Source: Leptidea sinapis (taxonomy: Eukaryota; Arthropoda; Insecta; Lepidoptera; Pieridae). Taken from it: a stretch of DNA of 64,000 nt. The stretch covers positions 1,178,001 to 1,242,000 of the forward strand of contig NC_066283.1 of assembly GCF_905404315.1 (NCBI RefSeq), written 5' to 3'. The position numbers and the translations under genes were made by a program. The notes beneath the pieces were generated by a model. That model searched no databases. It was given only the letters and a program-made list of their open reading frames with translations, and was not told where the DNA came from. This document shows, piece by piece, positions 48,001-60,000 of the stretch. Each line of letters begins with the position of its first letter. The first letter of the stretch is position 1.

Positions 48001-51000
48001 TATGTACCGAAAGTAATTCTGCTTTAATTAAATATCACATTACACGTATCATTTACATTACATCAGTTGACCTAAATAATTAATATACGATATTATTTAT
48101 TAATACTTATATTTCAATAGGTTTAGGATACATTTAAACTTGTTTAATTTAAAACTAGGTAATAATTTAGATACCTTACGTCACTTATTAGCAAATAAGC
48201 ACATATTCTTTTAGAAAATATTATATCTATCTATATTGCATACATATAAAGAAATATACAATCATATACCTTCACTAGTATGTACATAATTATCTGGTGG
48301 TATACATACCGACCTACATATTTACTCATTACTACTCATACCTTTAAATTAATTATATACTATATTATATTACTTATTTATTTTTCCTCTCAAAATTATT
48401 AAACTACTACTCATTTTGTGCATTATAATAGTCAGACATACACATTCTTGAACTATGGAATAACAGACCGATACACGGGGAGTACTATTATCCTAAACAC
48501 AGGGAAACTTAGTTAGGAGTTAGAGCTCAGCCATGTACTAGTAGATTGTTGTCATAATGTAGACTACATACCTATCACTCCAGCAAAATATCAATTTTCT
48601 GGGAAGGCACCAGCTTTTATGTCTGCTTCACATAAAACCTACTGTCTGTATGTGCCTAGGTTCTTTAAGAAGTCTTAGCAATAAAAACTTCGTACCTACT
48701 TGTCTAGATGCACTTACCAAACAAGTATATAGGCTTCTTCTTAATGTTTGTATCTAAAGGTTGTGATGTATAATGTTGTGTAGTAGGTATTATGAGTATG
48801 TAGTAGCATGTACATGGCTTTTTTGTATAATACGTTTTTCTTTTGAGACAAAATAAAAATATTTGTATTTGTATTTGACTTTCTTAATGATACCACATAT
48901 TGGAAATGAAGCGACCACCCACAGGCAATTAAATAAAAAAAATATTGTACCATATATTAAATTACATATATACATTAAACGACATTTATTTATGTCAAAA
49001 AAACCCCGCTGAGTTATTTGCGTCCGTTTTTCTGGTCTTTTCAGGTCTGAGGCATTACTTTTTTGAATGGGTGGTAGTTTTTGACGTTCAAAAAGTGATT
49101 TTAAATCCTATTTTCAATAAAAATATTTAAATTAGAATTAAGAATAAGGCAACATACATCTTCTGTCATTTAAAATTTTCTTCTCAAACAGTTGAGTTGA
49201 GATCTCCAGATTTACACCGCAAAGCCATAAATGACATTCTCATGGCAGATAATAAGTAATAAGGATAAATACTTCGATTAAATAAATATATTTAGCCTTA
49301 TCTGCTAGATCAATGTTTGAATTTTTCAGAACAGTAATAAACGGCAATTGCAAAATTTATCCTGTATTATAATATAATTTATCCCCTCATAAAATATGTT
49401 ATGATGATGTATTATAAATATATATAACCTGCGCATGTTGAGGATGCTGTTGGTGTTGTTGCGAGGACAGTCCTGGGTTCATTCCCATCGCGATCCCACC
49501 AGCCCCACCTGGTAAATTTAAATTATAATAAAATTAACAAAACATGTAGAAAATTTACTGAATTAGGCGATATTTTGCAGCAATCCATAATTATCCAAAT
49601 GTGTGCGAGTCTTGTGTTACAATTTGCCGAGTCAACATCTCCTGAGGATGCCTCGTGTAGAGGCAAAACAAAATTTTATTCATGTTAAAATGGGGAGCTG
49701 TGTAATGAAAGATGGCCTGGAAGTCCAGGTTAAGTGCAGTTGCGGGGAATCTGTTTTATATTGGTAAGCCCTTTCCTCAGTCCAGCACTTCACTTGGCAC
49801 TATGATGATGCGAAAGACGGAGTATAAAACTACGTAGTGTGGTGCGTGCGTGGACAGCGGTGTCCACTCAATCAAGTTCAAACGGGTTCAGGCCCGGTTT
49901 CCACTAAAGCGGAGAATTCTAACAAACTGTAGCGGGGAGGAGATGTGAGCTGTGAGAGCTCACAATCGGTTAACTGATATCTATGAAAGGAAGACGTCAC
50001 GTCGTTACAAAAGTTATATTTTAATCTGCTCGGAAGAGGAATTAGAGGTTGAAGAAAGACAATTAATTCTTCAATATTACAAACTATCGACGGAATCAGG
50101 CATGGCGAATATGTAACATTATTTCCAGAGTTTGACGATTAGTTTTACTGAAAATATTATAAAACACATCGACATCAATAACAACAAATACTAAAAGTGA
50201 AAAAATTATCTAATTTATTACCGACTATATTATATAAGTATACAAGAGTTAATGTAGTTCTATAAGAATATTTTTGAAGCGTCCTCCTTTTTTTGAGTTA
50301 AAATACATCGCTAAACTACTAAAGTCAGTTAAAAATACGCAAGGAACGCCCTTTTACAATCAAGATTAGTCAATCGAATCAATGACGCTTTTGAGTGTGC
50401 GAGAAGTAGGGAGAAGGTGCGGGGAAAAGGGCCGCCCGACTGCAGACATCTCCTCTTCTCTCCGCTTTGTAAGCGGTCAGAGATTAGTTAAGCACCAAAT
50501 GCGATGACCAGGATGATGCCAATGCTCGGATTGTACATCAGCCCCCAGATGGCGTTATATGATATTAAATGTGAATAATTACGGCGTAAGCAATAGCATT
50601 TGGATAAAAGATGTAAATGTTGCGGTGTCAGTCTGTATGACCAATGCAATTGAGTAAAAATATCTCAATAGGTAGAGCCGGTGACTCTCATCACGGAGCC
50701 CCAGTTCGATCCTCGCCCGCCACGTGCCAATGTGTATGCACGTCTATTATTATTGGCAAATATATCATTTAAAAAAAGTATATTGCTGGGATAACGTTTT
50801 CATTAATTTTTTCTTAGACGTCAGATTTCTTATGACCCAGTTCCAATTTAGAAAAATTTATTTTCCAACAAAAGTTATCTATGTATGTATTATAATTATG
50901 TAAGTATATGTATTATAATTATGTAATCTGCTCCACTCACCTCTACTATATACCACTGGACTGGCGGCTGTCAAAGTGCTTTTGTGCCTGTTTGATATTC

Positions 51001-54000
51001 GCCATTTTGGCGCTTTTAGCAATGTCGCGAGAGTCTGCGATACTAAAACTAGTGATGACAACCTCAGCATACATGGATAGATGGTGGGAAACTATTTACA
51101 AAACAAATTGTGTACTTTATTAAGTTGATTCTTGAAGTATAAATAACACGGAAAACGAACGAAATTAATTCAAAATGCAAAAATACTTCAGAGTATTGCA
51201 CGTTCCTTCGCAGCCATTTGTATTATACGTCAAAATTAGTTAGGACACCCGCGAGTGGCGCTTCAAATAGGCACAAAAAATTTTCTGTGAAATATACGGA
51301 ACACCCTGTCCAGTGGTATTTATACAGGTCAGTGAATCTGCTATATTAATGCAGTTGGTACTCACTGGGCTGCATGTTGGAGGGGGGAATGTTGGCAGCA
51401 CTGACTGGGGCCGGAAGTTGTTTGCTGATCTTCTGCTGTTGTATAACCTGATAACACAATTTTTATTTTCACGTTACACTTTTAACTCGAAATTGCCGTG
51501 TTATACATCATGTGTACAGATATTGAACAACTGAGAGTAGACTCCAATATACAACGTGAGTACCTATCCGTCATAATAATTTCAATGAGTAGACTGCAGT
51601 TTTGGAAAACCAGTGCCACACAGATCATTAAGTATTGCTTTTTTAGACGCTTTTTATTAGATTCACCTGTATGTATGTTTGTTTGTAACCGACTCATTTG
51701 GGCGCGATTTCGACCAACTTTAAAGGGCCAGATTTCGTTCAAAGTTACAACTGACAATACATTAATTTGATAAAATTATTCCATTATTCAATTTACAAAA
51801 TAAGATTTTTGTTAATTTATATAATTTTCATCTATCGTCGAATTGATGTTAATTTTATATTTCAACCATTATCTTTAACCGATATATCGAATATTAGGAA
51901 ATTATCGAATACCAAAGAGAATGTTGTGCTTTTTAGTGTTTTTTAAACTATTTATATAATATTATTTCTTTCATTTGTATAAAGTTAGTTAAGTATTAAC
52001 ATTAAGCATACATTTTGTTTTCAGCAACTTTTTCTGTGTAAATGCGTGATAAAGTTTTTCATTGAACATTATGTTTGTACAAGGGGGTACTTATTTGAAC
52101 CACACAGTACTTCTTGCCACAATATTTCTGTGCTTTACACGTAACACTATATACTAAATAGTATATTATATACAAAAATAAATTATTAGTATTTGATGAC
52201 TTAATTGAATGTTAATAATATCGTGGAAATCTTTGTTTCATTAAGTCACGCAATAATATCTTTACACTTTTTTAATGAAAATAAGGAACGAGACGCTCAG
52301 GTGATGCAATGACAGATGCAGGACAATGCAGTGCCGCTCAGGATTCTTTAAAAGCTCCAAAAAATTTGATCGGCACTACAATTGCGCCGGTGACCTTGAG
52401 ACGTAAGATATTAAGTCTCATTTGCCCAGTAATTTCACTAGCTACGGCACCCTTCAGACCGAAACACAATAATTTCTACACATTATTGCCTCACGGCAGA
52501 AATAGGCGCCGTTGTGGTACCCATAATCTAGCCGGCATCCTGTGCAAAGAAGCTCCCACTGGCCTCCAATTATTTGAATCAAATTCGACTTCATAATTAA
52601 TACCAACTCTCCAATTATGTATTAGTATAGATTACTTGGCAGAGTTACCTTTCTAAGCCTGTCCACGAAGGTGGCTTGATTGTTCGGTATGAAGCCCAGG
52701 TATGCCTTCTTGTCCGGGGTGTACAGCAGAATCAGCACCTTAATATCACACTGAGGGGGGGACGCCATAGGTGAGAAGTGAACACATCCAGCCTGCAATT
52801 ATACGACAACTTATTTACGGCCGTTGCCAATATACTATCTACAGATTAGTACCTTACCATTACTACCTTCTACTGTCAGTAATTTGCTGTCAATAATCTG
52901 AAGCTGTCCCAATATACCCGGTAACTTATTCTTATCGCCTTACATTGGAACGCGTCAATTACAATTTCCATACAAACTTGTATCGCTGGTAAGCTATACG
53001 TCGTCCCATTGACAGACAGCGTGATAAGGTGAGTTACCGTCGATAAGTTTATTGGGATAGAAAAGTCATGATAGTTACGATTTTTATCTCAAGTAAGAGA
53101 TCGACTGAATATTGGGAACAGCCGTTAGTGGATCAATGTACAAAATAAATTTCCATCTACCCTCATCTGGCGAGACAGCCGCCAATAGACTATCGTCTCC
53201 GTACCGTCATACAGTCCGCTTCCAAACCACTGCTTAGAAGAGTTTCTATCACATTGCACTCTTCAAAACCCCTCTTGCCCACAGGCTGTTGTGTCGTACG
53301 TGAGTGCTTTGAAAATTTGCTGTATATTAAATTAGGCTAAAACTGAACGCTATTGAATAGTCACTATATATATATATATATATTACTTTTAAGTTACTGA
53401 TTTACCATATGTTTGGAAAAAGTTGAGCTCTTGAGAACACACAAGAAACCCAACGGCCATTCTTTTCAATCAAATAGAGTATTTTACAATGGCTCTAATA
53501 TACGTAACAAATTGGATTGTAAGGCTAAGAATAGACCGCGCATCGAGATAGGAGTTGTGTTACCAGATCCAAGGCAGAAAGAGGTGAGCAATTTAAGGTT
53601 AGTGGTCACAATTATTATCTTTAGACTGTAATGTTCATTAGCGTTTGAAGCACTGTTCTATACTTACAAACCCGTTGACCATCACTTTGGTGAGAGCTTC
53701 CAAGGCCTCGTTCTGCTGCAAGTGGAAGAGCACCGACTTGCTGTCTTTCAGATACTGGCCGCCGATATTGCTGATCAACTGTTTTGGCATCAACTGCATC
53801 AGCAGTTTGTTGGGCCATGTATCCACTTTCAGCTCTGGTTCGATGTCTTTTGAATTGGCGGATACCTAAAAAAATATCAAATTATCAAATGTTGAACATA
53901 AGCATCACAACGGTACAACCGTTTAAATACCTGTTCCATACAGCAATAAGTTTCTCATATTGTAATGATCTCAACATACACTTCCTTGCAAAATCTAAAA

Positions 54001-57000
54001 TATATTTAAGGTGTTTCAATTAAAAAAAACCTTTAATGTCTAATGGTCACATCTTTATTTAGTTGTTTTGACAATATATTATTTAACTGTACCTATACTA
54101 GTTGTATCATAATTGATAAAAAATATTATGTTAAGTATTGTTATTAATGATAAAATATCCTAATTTAGGTATATAGTAATTTATTAATTATTATATACCT
54201 AAATTAGGATATTTTATTTTATTTATTAATTAATTATAAAGTATTTCTGTGGACCCATAGCGTAATTTCGATTAATTGTTGTCAAAAACACTTTAAAATA
54301 ATAATGAGATGAATGAAATGACGATGATGATGAATGAAATTATAATAAATGAACGATGCGGGACTCCAACGCGTCTAATAGAACTCAGATAGTAGTAATT
54401 AGTGATAAACATCCATGAGGAGCGGTAATGTGGATGAGTGTGCCTCAGGGTTCAATACTCGGACCTTTCTTATTCGTCGTGTACATGAACAATTTGCCTC
54501 GAGAGAGTGAAACTGTGCTTCTAACTGACGAAACTATTAAATCAAGGTATTATATTAAAATACAATGACAGAATGCTGGTATATTTACTACTAAATAATG
54601 AACTATTAAACTGGCAGTATACTTAGTTGCAACGAGTATACTTAAATGGTGTGCTCATATTGAGGCAATCTCCACATGAGCAAAAGCAAAGGATGTTATC
54701 ACAGCGAAATTAGTCTTCAGTTATTTGTACAGCATTATTCCCTATGGTATTTTGGGATGGAGGAAGTAGCTGATATCGATGCAATATTTATTATGTAGAA
54801 AAAAAAATGTTTAGTTCCATCTGTTAACAGAATTTGGGAGTGTACCGTTCACTCCTTTTTATCGCTAACCAAAAGTTTATGCAGAGAATATGAAATTTAG
54901 TCCAGATCACGAGATTCCGAGACGTCGTTAAAACAAGCAGAAAACGATGTCACTTTTCCGGATAAAAACCGAAAAAATCGAAATTTCCGAAAATGTAGGT
55001 AATCTTGGTACTTTTCTAAAACAACTTCTTTTCCAACTAAATTGCAAAAATGTGGGTGTTGGCAACACAGATTCACAATTAAAATTAATTGGCGTGAACG
55101 ATGAAAAAATATTCAAACGGCTTAAAAAACACTTTAAAATCAAATCTTTATATTCGTTTTTAAAAATTAGTTAAATCGTACCTGGCAAGGTAAATGTTTG
55201 GTGACCTTCTGCTGCTCCCCAGTCGTCTTCCCTTTCTCCATCCACTCCAGCACCCCACTCCATATGAACGTGCGCTGCATCTGGCCCACATTGGGCACGG
55301 TGCCCACGTTGCCACCTACGTTGGACACGCTGGGGCCACTCGTGACTCCACTAACCCCAGCATTTGAGGGTCCAGGTTGGATCATTGGCATACGTTGCAT
55401 GTTTGGCTGGAATATACCATTAAAATAAAGATCTACTGGATCAATAGATGGAGTCTTATGCACCCTAGTATCACGTATCGTAGTATCACCTAGTTCACGT
55501 ATTAAGACGTCTATGTATCGTGGCGAGTGATAGTCGTCTTTTTAACGAAAGTTGCACCCCACGACTATCATCCTCTCCATCTGGATCTGTCGTTACTCCG
55601 GAGTGCGGAAGCCAAGGATAGGTCCATACCTATAATTTTTAGTAAGCTCTTAACAATTACGGAAGAAATGAAAATTGATTTAAACATTTCAATTGAACTT
55701 TTAGAAAGTTCAATTAATAAGTATAGTAAATCACTTGAAACAATCGCGACATAGCAGCTATGAAAACACCCAGGCACCTACTTGGAATCAAGGACACTCC
55801 GCAGTTCAGAGACATATCCCGTAATTACAAAATCAAAAGACAAGACTCCTCTGTCATTCTTACCGCCAGGTGTCCTGTACGCTAGTGTGTCAACACATGC
55901 ACTTGTATTATGTTTATAAATCGTAATAACGGTTGTCAATGTGTGCAATACGGATATTTTACATCACGAGTTTTGCGGAAATAGGTTATTTTGCACTAAA
56001 TGAGAAGGTATATAATAATATTCAACTTATGATAGCTAAGGCAATAAACAATCGGAACATATGTTAGTATTAGTTACGCAAACAGAGAAGTGTCAACTAG
56101 TCTAGCCAGCTTGAAGTTACTTTTGTTTTTTATTATTATATCAGCGATTTTGTTAACATGACTAACTGACGTCATGAGTCAGAATAGAAGTAGTCCAGTG
56201 TTGTCGTCAAGTAACGTAAGTACATTTGAAATAGAAATTGAAATACCTTTTTACGGCACTTAGCGATTGAAATCAAAATTATATTTCTAGTGGTTTCACA
56301 TGAATTTAGAATCGAATTGAAACACTTTTCAAAAATTGCTTTAATACCTTATTGTGTTTTTTGGTCGTTTAGATTTTGATTATTGCGATTTTAGTTAAAA
56401 TAATGTAAAAAACAGTACCACTGTTTTTCACTATCACTATAATGTTTTATGAAGATTGTGAAGTGTTCTAGAAAAAAAAATCAATATGAATTAGGTACTG
56501 TTTCTATTTATTATGGCATGATTGTTTCAAGTGATTGACTGTATTTATTAATTGAACATTCTAAAAGTCCAATTGAAATGTTTAAATCAATTATCATTAC
56601 TTCCGTAATTGTTAATAGCGTGCTTATACGAGAAGAGAAATAAAAGGCGATTTGCCACTTGTGTGCTATGTTGCCGCTCCTAAATGGCACCAGGGGTCAG
56701 GGTATAATGTCTAAACAGACTGTTTTCTTTTGCTTATTCAATTTTAATATTTATTTTCTTTGAAAATGTCACCTCTATCATTTGGGGATTTTAATTAATT
56801 TTACCTTGTATGACTTTTATATGTATTTAATTCATATATATGCAATCCATACGGTACTGGTCGTGGTCACTTATCGATAAGCTATTAGCGAAAGGCACTA
56901 TTATTGCCTATAAAGTAATAACTGATTTATTGATTTATGGCAGCGACAGTATGTTATATACCTGAGCGGGCGGCGGGTACGAGGGCTGGGCCAGTTGCGT

Positions 57001-60000
57001 GAGCAACGCGGAGTTGTTAGCGTACAGTGTCTGACGCTGCGGCGTGAGCCACGTGTTGTTATATACCTGAGCGGGCGGCGGGTACGAGGGCTGGGCCAGT
57101 TGCGTGAGCAACGCGGAGTTGTTAGCGTACAGTGTCTGACGCTGCGGCGTGAGCCACGTGTTGTTATATACCTGAGCGGGCGGCGGGTACGAGGGCTGGG
57201 CCAGTTGCGTGAGCAACGCGGAGTTGTTAGCGTACAGTGTCTGACGCTGCGGCGTGAGCCACGTGTTGTTATATACCTGAGCGGGCGGCGGGTACGAGGG
57301 CTGGGCCAGTTGCGTGAGCAACGCGGAGTTGTTAGCGTACAGTGTCTGACGCTGCGGCGTGAGCCACGTGTTGTTATATACCTGAGCGGGCGGCGGGTAC
57401 GAGGGCTGGGCCAGTTGCGTGAGCAACGCGGAGTTGTTAGCGTACAGTGTCTGACGCTGCGGCGTGAGCCACGTGTTGTTATATACCTGAGCGGGCGGCG
57501 GGTACGAGGGCTGGGCCAGTTGCGTGAGCAACGCGGAGTTGTTAGCGTACAGTGTCTGACGCTGCGGCGTGAGCCACGTGTTGTTATATACCTGAGCGGG
57601 CGGCGGGTACGAGGGCTGGGCCAGTTGCGTGAGCAACGCGGAGTTGTTAGCGTACAGTGTCTGACGCTGCGGCGTGAGCCACGTGTTGTTATATACCTGA
57701 GCGGGCGGCGGGTACGAGGGCTGGGCCAGTTGCGTGAGCAACGCGGAGTTGTTAGCGTACAGTGTCTGACGCTGCGGCGTGAGCCACGTGTTGTTATATA
57801 CCTGAGCGGGCGGCGGGTACGAGGGCTGGGCCAGTTGCGTGAGCAACGCGGAGTTGTTAGCGTACAGTGTCTGACGCTGCGGCGTGAGCCACGTGTTGTT
57901 ATATACCTGAGCGGGCGGCGGGTACGAGGGCTGGGCCAGTTGCGTGAGCAACGCGGAGTTGTTAGCGTACAGTGTCTGACGCTGCGGCGTGAGCCACGTG
58001 TTGTTATATACCTGAGCGGGCGGCGGGTACGAGGGCTGGGCCAGTTGCGTGAGCAACGCGGAGTTGTTAGCGTACAGTGTCTGACGCTGCGGCGTGAGCC
58101 ACGTGTTGTTATATACCTGAGCGGGCGGCGGGTACGAGGGCTGGGCCAGTTGCGTGAGCAACGCGGAGTTGTTAGCGTACAGTGTCTGACGCTGCGGCGT
58201 GAGCCACGTGTTGTTATATACCTGAGCGGGCGGCGGGTACGAGGGCTGGGCCAGTTGCGTGAGCAACGCGGAGTTGTTAGCGTACAGTGTCTGACGCTGC
58301 GGCGTGAGCCACGTGTTGCGTACGCCCCCCGCTACACCTGCCACAGCGCCCACCGCAGACACGCCCGGGGCGCGCGGGAACGGCGCCGGAGGCACCCGCG
58401 GCGCTGCCACCGACACTGCGCCACGTCCTTGCCTAACAATAGTTATTTTACACAAGATGAAAACGAGACGAAAAAAAATCGAGTCTATTTTAAGCAATGC
58501 ATGCTCACTAATAATACCTAGGTAACACTGAAAATATTTAGAAAATGAAAAACGGCTTAGTGTAGAAAGTTGCCAATTCTTTTATTGTTTTTCGAATTAA
58601 TCTCCGTTCCTCTCTACACATCGTCGCATTGGATGGAACCACTGAGAAAAGCAGTGGGCACATGCTTAATCAGGGGTCTCTTCTATGGCATTTTCGTACG
58701 CTTTCCCCGCATCTTCAGGGCTCGTAAAGCGAATACCTCGAATTTTATCTTTAGTTCTTTAATAAATAAAAGTCTCAGGGCGCCAGGTCAGGACTGTATG
58801 GCGGATGACTCATTATCTCGATACCTGCCATAGTCAAATATTCCACAGTCCGTTTTGCGGAGTGCGCTGAAGCATTGTCGTGGTGAAGGAGGATCCTGCT
58901 TAGAGTACGCTGCTGTCGAATTTTTTCCAAGACAACAGGCAAACAGCGATTGACAAACCAGTCTGCAGTAACTGTCCTTCCTTAAAATTTTCTCGCGTTA
59001 GGTTCATTTTCACGTGTAACAAGAGTTTTAGTTTTAGTATTTTACCAATTCACAAAAACACATGAGAAATGAATGCAATATACATTAGGTTACCAAAGAG
59101 TTCTAAATTTGAAATTCAAAAAAAGTTTTCATTAGCAATGTTTCTAACTGGCCGGTTCTAAACATTTTCAGTGTTACCCACGTACAAGGTGTCACACAAA
59201 CTGCGAGTGTAAGACGTAGCTTTGCACGCACACTAAATTATTAAACCTGGCCTGCATCGGTTGTCTAACAGCAGGAGACTATCTATACGTATAAATTGTC
59301 TAAGATATTAGAGTTATTTTCCAGACAGAAACAGATCATAACACTCAATAAAAAACAAGTAATATATTTTTTTTATACAAATAAAAATAAAATATTTTAT
59401 TAATACATTATGTTTGGAGACCCTCTCCAAATATTGATATTACGACCAATGAACGTGCGTGCGTTTTTGGTTTAGTCGCTTTAGAAGAAACTAAAACCAG
59501 TCACTAAGGTAGATATTGATGAAGTGAATATGACGGTAGAAGCATATTCGCAAACTACCAACGAAGTACCCATCAAATCTAAATTAAAAATTAAAAAATG
59601 AGCGCCCTACCATTTAACTTACACCTTTCCCACCTTATAAAGCATCGAATATACGTACATAATATAATGTATGAAATCTTAAACCGAAAACACATTGGGG
59701 GTTCACTTCTATGAACTCTTTTGACTTATAGAACTCATTTTTTTATATAAAACTAGCTGACCCGGCAGACTTCTTACTGCCTCAATCGATAAATAAAAGA
59801 CCTAAACTTAATCAATTTAAACTTTCTGATAAACTATATTTATTGTTTTGTTTTGTGGTGCGGTTAGGTTCAGAATTTTTTTTTGACAAAACTTAAGATC
59901 ATTAACATCTGTAGCTAATCTACCAACTATAGTACCTTAAATAAAGTTTATTTTTTACCTCCTGAGAATGATGTAAAAATTATAATTAGTTAATCATTTT

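Noticed and set aside
56955..58319. CRISPR-like array
   Set aside because: Contiguous 105-bp units without variable spacers, within a eukaryotic coding exon. The 28985-29462 array is likewise a plain tandem repeat.
56995..58521. A 508-codon open frame on the + strand across the 105-bp array
   Set aside because: It is the complement of the MED25 repeat exon. Because the unit is a multiple of three, any frame without a stop stays open. The - strand frame has splice sites, phase and MED25 context; the + strand frame has none.
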